Source of the DNA: CAZISM01 sp964541895
GTDB lineage: Bacteria > Zhuqueibacterota > Zhuqueibacteria > Residuimicrobiales > Residuimicrobiaceae
NCBI GenBank assembly: GCA_964541895.1
Contig: CAZISM010000036.1
Location: 1-44,136, forward strand
Direction of reading: 5' to 3'
DNA: 44,136 bases
A program made the position numbers and the translations under genes. The notes under the pieces were generated by a model. That model searched no databases. It was not told where the DNA came from and was given only the letters and a program-made list of their open reading frames with translations. Positions 1-7,251 of the stretch are shown here, in pieces. Within the stretch, counting starts at the first letter, position 1. Each line of letters starts with the position of its first letter.

Positions 1-15
1 CGACTCCATGGCCTG

Positions 16-909
16 TCAAAAGCGAAAACGAATGGTGGCCTGTTGGCTCCAGCCCAGATCCGCATGCAGGCCGCAGCCATAGTCCAGTCCCAGGCGGTCC
101 ATTTCAATTCCCAGACCACCGCTGGCACGCAGGGGCTCTGCCGACCACCCCACTCGCAGCCACAGGCATGGATGGCATTGCCATTGCAGGCCCATACGCA
201 CCTCTGTCGGGTAGGGCGTTTCCTGGTACAGGTCGGTGTAAACAGTGAGGATCCGGTGTGTATTAAAGCGGACGCCGCTGCGCCAGACGATGCCGCCTGT
301 TTTGCGGCGGTTATCCATAGAGTGCTCGGCCAATCGGTTCACGACCAGCGCGATCGCCCAGTCGCGGCGCAGCGGCCAATAGAGACAGCCGTCCACTCGG
401 CAGGAGGCGGTCTCTCCATAGCGGAGAATGGCTAGATGGTCATAGACCACGGTCAAGCCGCCGTGCAGAGCATGCCAGAGCCGGCGGCTGCAGGACAGGC
501 GCAACGTGGTTTCCTGAAGCTGACTGAAACCACTGTGATCAATGGCCGCAGCCCATTTATGCGCCAGACCATGCCAGGTAAAGTCGAGATGGTGTTCGGC
601 CAGTTCCGCAAGACCGAAGGGGATGGCATAGCCGAACCGCAGCGAACGATCTGCCGTTGTATCCCATGCCGCCGGATTGACGGATTCACCCGCCAGGCAG
701 GATTCTGCTCCGGCCAGGCCCTGGCCGACGGCGCTGCTGCAGAATCGGGGCAGATCCGGAGCGGTTACGGCCTGCGATCCGGTAATCAGCAGCAGTAAGA
801 GGGTGCTTTTGACGGAACGAACCGGCGGCAAAGGGCGTTCAAGAGTGAGAAAATGCTTGCTAAAGTGGCAAAATAGTTGAAAATTCTGTAAACGGTGTAT
901 AGTTTTCAT
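16..909 (-). CDS. PorV/PorQ-like outer-membrane beta-barrel protein
   Basis: Predicted 297-residue exported protein. A hydrophobic stretch (STLLLLLITGSQAVTA) about 34 residues in looks like a signal peptide, followed by the motif GQGLAGAESCLAGESVNPAAW. Glycine/alanine-rich segments leading into NPA are typical of the PorV/PorQ/UPF0164 barrel families. The rest alternates polar and hydrophobic residues like membrane beta-strands and ends in ATIRFRF, with the terminal aromatic expected of an outer-membrane barrel. The ATG at 909 lies only 18 bases from the divergent start at 928 and gives an unusually long pre-signal leader. A TTG at 831 (MPPVRSVKSTLLLLL) gives a more normal signal peptide and may be the true start. 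In T9SS bacteria PorV shuttles CTD cargo; assignment here is by shape and motif, not strong identity. It could be an unrelated barrel. Confidence 0.6.
   Translation of the reverse strand: MKTIHRLQNFQLFCHFSKHFLTLERPLPPVRSVKSTLLLLLITGSQAVTAPDLPRFCSSAVGQGLAGAESCLAGESVNPAAWDTTADRSLRFGYAIPFGLAELAEHHLDFTWHGLAHKWAAAIDHSGFSQLQETTLRLSCSRRLWHALHGGLTVVYDHLAILRYGETASCRVDGCLYWPLRRDWAIALVVNRLAEHSMDNRRKTGGIVWRSGVRFNTHRILTVYTDLYQETPYPTEVRMGLQWQCHPCLWLRVGWSAEPLRASGGLGIEMDRLGLDYGCGLHADLGWSQQATIRFRF
877..903 (+). promoter_or_regulatory. possible sigma-70 promoter for the DUF4835 gene
   Basis: TTGAAA at 877-882 and TATAGT at 898-903 each match the consensus in five of six positions, but the spacer is 15 bases, shorter than ideal. 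Transcription would start near 910, just ahead of the ATG at 928. It overlaps a sigma-54-like near match at 866-880 (see rejected items), so the actual promoter class is unresolved. Confidence 0.3.
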
Positions 910-927
910 AATGTTCCGGAGTGTTTC

Positions 928-1791
928 ATGAAAAAAGGACCTTTCAGGATCTGGTACGGCATCGTGGCGCTGCTGATGGTGGCGTCTGCCGGTCAGGTTT
1001 TGGGGCAACGGATAGAGGCCAAAGTAGAGACGGATCTGCGCACCCTGCCCGTAGACAAACAACAAAAGCTGCGCGACTTTGCCGACAAGGTACAGCACTA
1101 TATCAACAGTTACGAATGGTGCAACGACCCCTGGCGCACCACGGTGTATATGCAGGTACAACTCATCCTTGAAGATCGCAGCACCAACGCCGAGGACCGT
1201 TACGCCGGCCAGATCCTCATTCATAACAACTATGACATGCAGTTTTTTGACAAGCGCTGGAGCTATTCCTATATGGCCGGCGACAACCTGCAGCACCAGG
1301 AAGGCAACCTGGACTCGTTTACCAGTTGTCTGGATTTTTATATTTATCTGATCCTGGGCGCCGAGTTTGACAAATGGGGCACCCTCGCCGGCCAGCAATA
1401 TTTTGAAAAGGCCAAAGGCATTGCCGAACAGGCCAAGTTCGGCATGGGCCGGTTCATAGAAGGGTGGGATCGCCGTCTGGACCTTATCACCTATCTCCTC
1501 AGCGATCGCCACAAGCCCTATCGGGAGATGGTGGATTACTACTTTTACGGTTTGAGCTTTGTCAAGGAGGACAATGCCAGGGCGCGCAAGCACTGCGCCA
1601 CCGCCATCGGCATGCTGGACAAACTGATCAGCAATGATCCGGAAAACGAATATGCCAAAAAGTTTCTCGACGCGCACTATATTGAAATGGTGGAGGTGTT
1701 TCGCCGCGCGCAAAACAAGGAGCCGGTGCGTACGCTGTTGGTGATCGATCCGTCGCACGCGCAAATTTATCGGGATATTCTCGGCAATTAG
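928..1791 (+). CDS. DUF4835 family secreted protein
   Basis: A 287-residue protein with a clear signal peptide (MKKGPFRIWYGIVALLMVAS, cleavage near GQVLGQ). The mature part has features I recognise from DUF4835: an N-terminal segment of the type QRIEAKVETDLRTLP, YEWCNDPW, a central SYSYMAGDNLQH and SFTSCLDFYIYLILGAEFD, and a C-terminal helical region including YYFYGLSFV and DPSHAQIYRDIL. In Bacteroidota this family is annotated as a T9SS-associated protein (PorD), as I recall it; its biochemical role is not established. The start at 928 is chosen over 895 because GGAG at 918-921 is correctly spaced and the signal peptide begins there. It is divergent to the barrel gene and followed by a hairpin terminator at 1908. 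The family call is fairly firm; involvement in secretion is inference. Confidence 0.8.
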   Translation: MKKGPFRIWYGIVALLMVASAGQVLGQRIEAKVETDLRTLPVDKQQKLRDFADKVQHYINSYEWCNDPWRTTVYMQVQLILEDRSTNAEDRYAGQILIHNNYDMQFFDKRWSYSYMAGDNLQHQEGNLDSFTSCLDFYIYLILGAEFDKWGTLAGQQYFEKAKGIAEQAKFGMGRFIEGWDRRLDLITYLLSDRHKPYREMVDYYFYGLSFVKEDNARARKHCATAIGMLDKLISNDPENEYAKKFLDAHYIEMVEVFRRAQNKEPVRTLLVIDPSHAQIYRDILGN

Positions 1792-1907
1792 TGTGAAGAG
1801 TTCGCTCCTGCTAAAGTATATAGTACGCCCGGCTGTTTGTCAAGGGACAAAATCGCCACAGCAGGGCGGTGCTTAACAGGAGGCCGAAAGGGGGCTACAG
1901 CCGGTCT

Positions 1908-1937
1908 GGCGCGCAGTGGCAGGGCGCGCCTTTTTTT
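1908..1937 (+). terminator. intrinsic terminator after DUF4835 gene
   Basis: A perfect 7-bp GC stem (GGCGCGC at 1908-1914 with GCGCGCC at 1924-1930) closes a 9-base loop and is followed at once by seven T residues. It is oriented for plus-strand transcription, 116 bases past the DUF4835 stop. Confidence 0.75.
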
Positions 1938-1942
1938 ATTTT

Positions 1943-2066
1943 CAGGGGGTGGACGATCGGGGGAAATGGATGCGGGAGAGTATCCAGAGATTGCTTCGCT
2001 GCATGGGTGAGCGGATTCTTTTACGACGTTTGCGCCTGCGCCCGCAATGACAGGGGGTGGGCGATC
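1943..2066. repeat. possible interspersed repeat remnant with flanking direct repeats
   Basis: The noncoding interval between convergent genes carries two near-identical 16-base copies of CAGGGGGTGGRCGATC (1943-1958 and 2051-2066, one mismatch). Between them lie AGATTGCTTCGCTGC (about 1988) and CCCGCAATGACAG (about 2041). The ATTGCTTCGC...GCAATGACA pair resembles a dispersed repeat seen in intergenic regions of many environmental bacterial genomes. A 258-base ORF covers this area but shows no recognisable protein and is not called. Confidence 0.4.
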
Positions 2067-2081
2067 AAGAGCGATAGAGTC

Positions 2082-2711
2082 TCAGCCCTGCTTGCGAAAG
2101 CTGCTTATGGAAAAGGATTTGCCTGAGGGGAGAGTGATGGTTTGGCTGTCTATCGGTTGCAGACCGGCGGCGACCGCCATGTCCGAAAAGGCCTGCGGTG
2201 TATAAAGTTTCATAATGCGCTCCAGGGCGAGCAGGCTTTTGTACGGCGTCGCGGAAATGGGGGCGACCTGTTCTGTTGCCAGCTGCAGGAGTGACACCAG
2301 CACGCCGTCAGGGCAGAGCCAATCCTTTATGGCGGGTAATAATCCGGCGGGATTCGCATACTCGAACACCAGGCCGGCGAAAACCAGGGTAAAGGTGGAG
2401 GCGGGAAACGCGCAGCTCTCCAGATCCGCATTGACGATTTCCAGGCCTGAAATCCTGCCGGCATAGCGCCGGCGTAGGATTTCCAGGTACTCGGGATTGA
2501 TGTCCACCGCCGTGACCCGTTCGCTGTCGGCGTTCTCAACATGTTCCAGGCCGTTGCCTGTGGCGCAGCCCAGCAGGGCGACGCGGCGGGGATCATGTTC
2601 GTGCAGCGCCTGTTTGAACGCCTGCGCCAGAAACGTCAGCTGGTCGACGTTGGCGCTGTTCATGTGCGCTTCATAGTCGAACGCGGGAATATCAAGCCAG
2701 GGATTGGTCAT
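2082..2711 (-). CDS. class I SAM-dependent methyltransferase
   Basis: A 209-residue soluble protein with a Rossmann-fold methyltransferase core: motif I VALLGCATGNGLEHV (about residues 44-58) for AdoMet binding, motif II acidic VTAVDINPEYLE, an NADLESCAF segment corresponding to motif III, and FTLVFAGLVFEY as motif IV. The substrate cannot be told from sequence; a small-molecule or lipid substrate is as likely as any. It is the last gene of a minus-strand cluster, starting 11 bases after the beta-CASP nuclease gene stops, so the two are probably co-transcribed. The C-terminus (SGKSFSISSFRKQG) looks complete. Confidence 0.85.
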   Translation of the reverse strand: MTNPWLDIPAFDYEAHMNSANVDQLTFLAQAFKQALHEHDPRRVALLGCATGNGLEHVENADSERVTAVDINPEYLEILRRRYAGRISGLEIVNADLESCAFPASTFTLVFAGLVFEYANPAGLLPAIKDWLCPDGVLVSLLQLATEQVAPISATPYKSLLALERIMKLYTPQAFSDMAVAAGLQPIDSQTITLPSGKSFSISSFRKQG

Positions 2712-2722
2712 CGGTTTTCGTT

Positions 2723-4126
2723 TCAGGCAAGAGGAACTTGTTCTCCGTAGCGCGGGATGTGCATGCCGCTGAATCCCAGCGAGCCGATGCCCTCTGCCAA
2801 GGCTTGCGACTGTTCGGTTTCGCCATGAACGATGAAAATCTGCTGCAGATGATCACGATCGAAACAGCCAATGTAGGAGAGCAGTTCGTCGTGGTCGGCA
2901 TGGGCGCTGAAGGCGTTGAACTTTACCACCTGCGCCCGCAGCTGCAGCGGTTCGCCGAAAATTTTTACGACCGGACTCTTTTCGATCAATCGACGGCCGA
3001 GGGTGTTCTCTGCCATAAAGCCGACGATTAATACCGTGTTCAACGGGTTTTCGATATTGTTGGAGAGATGGTGGAGGATGCGGCCGGCTTCGCACATACC
3101 CGAGGCCGAAAGGATGATACAGGGTTCTTTAAACTCGTTCAGCTTTTTTGACTCTTCGACGTTTTTGATATACTGCAGGCGACCGAATCCAAAGGGATTG
3201 TGGTTGTCCTGCAGCAGCCGGCTGGTCTCCTGATCGTAGCATTCCGGATGCATGCGGAACACGTCGGTGACGTTGACGGAAAGCGGGCTGTCCACGAAAA
3301 TGGGCAGCTGCGGAATTTTATTCTGCAGCGTCAATTGATGGAGACTGTAGACCAGTTCCTGGGTGCGGCCGACAGAAAAAGCGGGGACAATCACTTTGCC
3401 GCGGCGACGTATGGTGGTGTTGATCACCTGCGCCAGCTTTTCGTGTACCTGGTCATAGTCGTCATGGCGGCGGCCGCCGTAGGTGCTCTCCGTTATCAAA
3501 ACGTCCGCCTGCGGCAAACACTCGGGATCGCGCAGGATGGGCATGCCCGGCCGGCCGACATCGCCGCTGAAGACGATGCGGCGGGTTTTGCCATCCTCTT
3601 CCACCTCCAGCAGGGTGATGGCAGAGCCCAGAATATGGCCGGCATCGAAAAAGGTGAGACGCACGCCGTCCATAATCTGAAACGGACGATGATAGCTCAT
3701 GCTGACAAAGTGGTCCATGGCCTGCTGGGCGTCTGCAACCGTATAGATGGGTTCTACTGCCGTCCCGTCCCCGTTCTGCTTTTTTTTCTTTTTGTTGACA
3801 TACTCGGCGTCTTTTTCCTGAATGTGGCCCGAGTCCACCAGCATGACGGCGCAGAGATCGCGGGTGGCATGGGTGGCAAAGATCGGCCCGGTAAAGCCGG
3901 ACTTGATCAGGTTGGGGATGTTGCCGCTGTGGTCGATATGGGCGTGCGACAGCACCATGGCATCGATCGCAGGGCTGTCAAAGGGCAGTTGGCGGTTGCG
4001 GCTGAAAAATTCGCTGCGTTTGCCCTGAAACAGGCCGCAGTCCAAGAGGATTTTTTTATCGCCAACGGTCAAAAGATGGGAGGTCCCGGTCACCGACTGC
4101 GTGCCGCCAAAAAACTGTAGGTGCAC
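2723..4126 (-). CDS. MBL-fold beta-CASP RNA nuclease (Ysh1/CPSF-like)
   Basis: A 467-residue zinc-dependent nuclease of the metallo-beta-lactamase/beta-CASP superfamily. Visible motifs in order: the N-terminal GGTQSVTGTSHLL strand, metal-binding HAHIDHSG (about residues 61-68), a downstream histidine in FDAGHILGSA, the metal aspartate in FSGDVGR, TESTYGGRRH, the beta-CASP insert with VDSPLS, SASGMCEAGRILHHL and the terminal histidines in AFSAHAD and IVHGETEQ. Such COG1236 proteins process RNA in archaea and many bacteria; the exact RNA target is not predictable. Length fits the family. It lies between the ferritin-like gene (60 bases upstream) and the methyltransferase (11 bases downstream). 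Catalytic residues appear intact. Confidence 0.9.
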   Translation of the reverse strand: MHLQFFGGTQSVTGTSHLLTVGDKKILLDCGLFQGKRSEFFSRNRQLPFDSPAIDAMVLSHAHIDHSGNIPNLIKSGFTGPIFATHATRDLCAVMLVDSGHIQEKDAEYVNKKKKKQNGDGTAVEPIYTVADAQQAMDHFVSMSYHRPFQIMDGVRLTFFDAGHILGSAITLLEVEEDGKTRRIVFSGDVGRPGMPILRDPECLPQADVLITESTYGGRRHDDYDQVHEKLAQVINTTIRRRGKVIVPAFSVGRTQELVYSLHQLTLQNKIPQLPIFVDSPLSVNVTDVFRMHPECYDQETSRLLQDNHNPFGFGRLQYIKNVEESKKLNEFKEPCIILSASGMCEAGRILHHLSNNIENPLNTVLIVGFMAENTLGRRLIEKSPVVKIFGEPLQLRAQVVKFNAFSAHADHDELLSYIGCFDRDHLQQIFIVHGETEQSQALAEGIGSLGFSGMHIPRYGEQVPLA

Positions 4127-4186
4127 TTTATTTTGTCCTTATGTTTCTACTCCATTACCAAACATCGGTTCCATCGGTCCGGCATG

Positions 4187-4708
4187 TCATGATTTGCCGT
4201 CCATGCGGAATTCGGCGGCATCGAACCAGAATCCGGTCTGGGTGATGTGATCGTATTCCGCCTGCAGCAGGTCATAGTGATAGACCTCCTGATCCCTGAT
4301 GAACCGCAGAATCGATCGCGATGGTTCGTCGCCGGCCTGTTCAGCGACCATTTCGAAATAATCGATCGCCTCTTTCTCCTGGCGCATGGCGATGCGCAGC
4401 GCTTCCAGTTCATCCGCGGTCGCTCGTTTCAGCGACGCGCGCGCTTTTTCGTCAAAGAGCGGGATGGCCGGTTTCGCCGGCGGCTCTTTGGAGAGTTCGC
4501 GCCATCGCGACAGCTCCGGGTCCTGCTGGATCATACGCTGAAAGGTCTGCAGATGGACCAATTCTTCGTTCGCCAGACGGAGGAAAATGGCCTTGCCGGT
4601 GGGATTTTCCGTTTTTTCAGCCACCTCCTGATAGAATTTGCGGCCCTTGATTTCCAACTGCACCGCCACTCCCAGAGCATCATTCAGGCTGAATGATTTT
4701 TGTTCCAT
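4187..4708 (-). CDS. rubrerythrin/ferritin-like diiron protein
   Basis: A 173-residue four-helix-bundle protein of the COG1633 type. Di-iron ligand candidates are the glutamates in the first helix (AVQLEIKGRKFYQEV), the pair in LANEELVHLQTFQ, EKEAIDYFEMVAEQ in helix three, and RDQEVYHYDLLQAEYDHI in helix four. There is no rubredoxin CxxC domain, so it is an erythrin-like protein without the C-terminal electron-transfer module. Expected roles are peroxide or iron handling in the cytoplasm; the exact activity is not determined by sequence. The start is supported by AGGAGGACAACCT-ATG read on the minus strand. It is the first gene of the minus cluster and shares an upstream region with the divergent phosphoesterase. 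Confidence 0.85.
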   Translation of the reverse strand: MEQKSFSLNDALGVAVQLEIKGRKFYQEVAEKTENPTGKAIFLRLANEELVHLQTFQRMIQQDPELSRWRELSKEPPAKPAIPLFDEKARASLKRATADELEALRIAMRQEKEAIDYFEMVAEQAGDEPSRSILRFIRDQEVYHYDLLQAEYDHITQTGFWFDAAEFRMDGKS

Positions 4709-4784
4709 AGGTTGTCCTCCTGCTCGTGGACTATAATCTAGACATCAGGATGAAAAGAAGCAAATGAAAACTCTAAAAATCTGC

Positions 4785-4813
4785 TTGCTTCCCGCTTTTA
4801 CAAATGGTATATT
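4785..4813 (+). promoter_or_regulatory. probable sigma-70 promoter
   Basis: TTGCTT (4785-4790) and TATATT (4808-4813) are separated by exactly 17 bases, with a start expected near 4820 and the gene at 4882. The -10 is good, the -35 only moderate. It would drive the phosphoesterase and possibly the downstream roadblock/MglA genes. Confidence 0.45.
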
Positions 4814-4881
4814 GAAAATAATCAGGGGCGTCCGCCGTTACCGTTATCACGGAGAGGCCGCTTCTGGCGAAAAGGAGAAGC

Positions 4882-5610
4882 ATGCGCCAGGCGATCATTT
4901 CCGATGTTCACGCCAATCTGGCAGCTCTGGAACAGGTGTTACGGTGTGTGGAGCGGGAACACTGTGATCAGGTTGTGTGCCTGGGTGACCATGTCGGCTA
5001 TGGTCCGTATCCCAACGAATGTGTCGACAAGGTTCATGCCGCTGCGGCGGTCACGTTAGCGGGCAATCACGATCATGCCATACTGGGCTATACCAGTATG
5101 GAGGATTTTAACGAATATGCCCGGGAGGCGTTGGCGTGGAGCTTGCCGCAGATGAAGGCCGCCACCCTGGAGTTGCTGAAAAACGATCCCCTGCAGTGGC
5201 GGCAACCCGATCTACTCTATGTGCACGCCACCCCCTTTGAATCCGACCAGTGGCACTATGTGATGAATATAACGGATGCGGCGTTGAATTTCAGCGCCTT
5301 TAGCGAGCAGGTTTGTTTTGTCGGCCATTCGCATCATCCGGTGATTTTTTCCGAGAGCAAGGATCATCAGGTTCGGTTCCGAGTCGCCCGCGAGGCGCAG
5401 CTGGAACCGGATCAGCGGTACATCATCAACGTCGGCAGTGTGGGACAGCCGCGTGACGGCAATCCCGACGCGGCGTTCGTGATCTTTGATACGGAACAGA
5501 ACCATGTGCGATGGATCCGCGTCGAGTACGATGTGGCAGCAACGCAGCAGGCGATGCGGCAGTTCGGCCTGCCCGGTTTTTTGATTCAGCGTTTAGCAAT
5601 CGGTCATTAG
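4882..5610 (+). CDS. calcineurin-like metallophosphoesterase
   Basis: A 242-residue cytosolic phosphoesterase with all the dimetal motifs of the YfcE/MJ0936-like group: SDVHAN at residues 6-11, GDHVGYG, GNHDHA, a histidine in LLYVHATP and the closing GHSHHP. The family hydrolyses phosphodiesters or phosphomonoesters; the substrate is unknown. Start ATG follows AAAAGGAG at 4871-4877. The C-terminus has INVGSVGQPRDGNPDAAFVIF, a conserved signature of this subgroup. It is the first gene of a plus-strand run that leads into the MglB/MglA module, 46 bases downstream. A link between the two, beyond co-transcription, is not evident. Confidence 0.9.
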   Translation: MRQAIISDVHANLAALEQVLRCVEREHCDQVVCLGDHVGYGPYPNECVDKVHAAAAVTLAGNHDHAILGYTSMEDFNEYAREALAWSLPQMKAATLELLKNDPLQWRQPDLLYVHATPFESDQWHYVMNITDAALNFSAFSEQVCFVGHSHHPVIFSESKDHQVRFRVAREAQLEPDQRYIINVGSVGQPRDGNPDAAFVIFDTEQNHVRWIRVEYDVAATQQAMRQFGLPGFLIQRLAIGH

Positions 5611-5656
5611 CCCGCTCGCGATCACCCTTTGTCATGCAACCAAACGGACAGAATGT

Positions 5657-6163
5657 ATGCAGGACCCGATTCCTTTGAGGCGGATGGTATTCTCTGAAAC
5701 CGCGTTTCATAAAGTTGCTCTATTGTTGAATGAACTGCTGAAACGGACACAAGCCCGCCTTGCCGTTTTTGCCGATATGAACGGTTATCCGGTCGTCCAC
5801 CGCGGCGACATCAAACCGCAGAGCCTCTCGACCCTCACCGCCCTGGCGGCCGGTTCTTTTGCGGCCAGTGCGGAAATGGCCCGCATGATCAATCAGGAAG
5901 CCCGTTTTCGCTACATTTACCAGGAGGGAGGCCCCTATAACGTCTACATCGGCAGCCTGGGGGATGATTATTTTCTCATGATTCTGTTTGACAAGCAGGT
6001 GCCGCTCGGCCTGATTCGTGTGCTCACCCAGCACATCCTGATTCGCATCAACGGTCTGTTGCAGGAACTGCGCCAATCCACCAGCGAGGCCCGAACCTTT
6101 CTGGACCATGAATTTCGCGATCGACTCAGCCGGCAACTGGATGAAAAATTGCGGGCCATGTAG
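5657..6163 (+). CDS. mglB: roadblock/LC7 protein, MglB-like GTPase-activating protein
   Basis: A 168-residue protein with one roadblock/LC7 domain (about residues 15-125). It matches the MglB pattern of a helix, ARLAVFADMNGYPVV, SLSTLTALAAGSFAASAEMA, then YIYQEGGPYNVYIGSL, FLMILFDKQVPLGLIRV and a final helix. MglB dimers stimulate GTP hydrolysis by MglA and set cell polarity in Myxococcus and relatives. It lies 59 bases upstream of the MglA-like GTPase gene, which supports the pairing. The C-terminal extension after residue 130 is charged and helical. No convincing Shine-Dalgarno sequence precedes the ATG, and an in-frame ATG at 5684 is an alternative start. Confidence 0.82.
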   Translation: MQDPIPLRRMVFSETAFHKVALLLNELLKRTQARLAVFADMNGYPVVHRGDIKPQSLSTLTALAAGSFAASAEMARMINQEARFRYIYQEGGPYNVYIGSLGDDYFLMILFDKQVPLGLIRVLTQHILIRINGLLQELRQSTSEARTFLDHEFRDRLSRQLDEKLRAM

Positions 6164-6222
6164 CCTGCGCGGTCACCGGCCCTCCCCGCAACGAGCGGAG
6201 CTTCAACCATAACAGGCGCCCT

Positions 6223-6792
6223 ATGCATGTCAACTGGCTTCGAAACGAAGTCATTTTTAAAATTGTCTATTATGGTCCGGGCCTGGGAGGAAAAACCACC
6301 AACCTGGAATATCTACATCGTCATCTGGATCCGGCACTCCGCAGCGCCCTGATGGCTTTAAAGACCAAAGAGGAGCGAACCCTCTTTTTTGATTTTATGG
6401 AACTGGATATGGGGCGCATCAACGGCAAAAAACCGCGTTTCCATCTCTATACGGTTCCGGGCCAGGCCATTTATCAGCACAGCCGCCGAATTCTCATGCG
6501 CGGGGTTGATGCCGTGGTCTTTGTGGCGGATTCCCAGGCGGTCCGCATGGCCGATAATCTGGCCTCCCTGGTGGAACTGGAACGGCGACTGATCAGCCAG
6601 AACACCACCCTGGCCAAGTTTCCATGGGTCCTGCAATATAATAAACGAGATATGCCGCACGTCGCCTCTCTGGCCATGATGGAACGAACCTTGAATTTTT
6701 TGCGTGTTCCCTGCTTTGAAGCGGTGGCCACCAAGGGCGTCGGCGTGTTTGAGACGCTTAAAAGTGTTTTGATGTTACTGGTGAAGGGATAG
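6223..6792 (+). CDS. mglA: MglA-type small Ras-like GTPase
   Basis: A 189-residue bacterial small GTPase. It has KIVYYGPGLGGKTTNLEYLH (P-loop, about residues 13-32), the switch I segment ERTLFFDFMELDMG, the switch II strand RFHLYTVPGQAIYQ (the usual DxxG Asp is Thr, as in other MglA proteins), VDAVVFVADSQ, and the guanine-specificity motif NKRD. Each matches MglA of Myxococcus xanthus closely. The protein acts as a GTP-dependent polarity switch that recruits motility or envelope machinery to a pole. It is encoded between two roadblock proteins, and the second starts 12 bases after its stop. Length is near the usual 195 residues. Function in this organism (gliding, pili or other polar complexes) is inference. 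Confidence 0.9.
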   Translation: MHVNWLRNEVIFKIVYYGPGLGGKTTNLEYLHRHLDPALRSALMALKTKEERTLFFDFMELDMGRINGKKPRFHLYTVPGQAIYQHSRRILMRGVDAVVFVADSQAVRMADNLASLVELERRLISQNTTLAKFPWVLQYNKRDMPHVASLAMMERTLNFLRVPCFEAVATKGVGVFETLKSVLMLLVKG

Positions 6793-6804
6793 GTAATCGT
6801 CGTT

Positions 6805-7236
6805 ATGCTGCAATCATCAAGCAACAGGCGCCCGCCCACCGGCTCACCACCCTCTGCCTGGCAGCGGGTTATCCAGGCCAACCTCGATGAACTCGTGCAC
6901 GTCGGCGGCATCGATGCCGCCTGGCTGTTCTCACTGGAAGGGCTGGCCATGGCAAAAAGCAGCAAGTCCGGTCATGTGCTCAACGAAGTGCAGGCGGTGG
7001 AATGGATCGTTATGATCGCCAAAATGCATCGGGTGCTGCCGAAACTGGGCGTTACCAAACCGGTGCTGGAACTCTCCATCGAGAACAGCAGCGGCCGCCG
7101 ATGGATTTTTCGATTCCTGGAGGTCTGGGGTCAGACGGCGGTTCTGATGCTGTTAGTCCCGGAACGCAAAACCTACCGGGGCCTGCTGAGCCGTATTACC
7201 AAATCCATCGAAAAATGGTCCAGTATGAGCGTTTAA
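6805..7236 (+). CDS. divergent roadblock/LC7-like protein
   Basis: A 143-residue protein whose pattern fits a diverged roadblock fold: a first helix WQRVIQANLDELVHVGGI, strand DAAWLFSLEGLAMAKS (the place of the roadblock VFVxxxGxxV strand), a middle helix VQAVEWIVMIAKMHRVLPKL, two strands LELSIENS and RRWIFRFLEVW, strand TAVLMLLVPERK and a C-terminal helix. Sequence identity to the first roadblock protein is low. The position directly after mglA supports a role as a second MglA partner, such as an exchange factor, co-GAP or effector adaptor. I cannot separate these. Its stop is 15 bases from the next start. Confidence 0.6.
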   Translation: MLQSSSNRRPPTGSPPSAWQRVIQANLDELVHVGGIDAAWLFSLEGLAMAKSSKSGHVLNEVQAVEWIVMIAKMHRVLPKLGVTKPVLELSIENSSGRRWIFRFLEVWGQTAVLMLLVPERKTYRGLLSRITKSIEKWSSMSV

Positions 7237-7251
7237 GCCCCCCATTCCCGT

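Noticed and set aside
866..880. Sigma-54-like site TGGCAAAATAGTTGA before the DUF4835 gene
   Set aside because: The -24 half is perfect and the spacing right, but the -12 dinucleotide GC is GA. It also overlaps a sigma-70 candidate, so it is not counted with the two good sites.
16..1764. 582-residue minus-strand ORF
   Set aside because: The first 285 residues are antisense to the DUF4835 gene; only the part from 909 downward looks like a real secreted protein.
1869..2126. 85-residue plus-strand ORF
   Set aside because: No recognisable sequence, it spans the terminator and repeat element and runs into the opposite methyltransferase gene.
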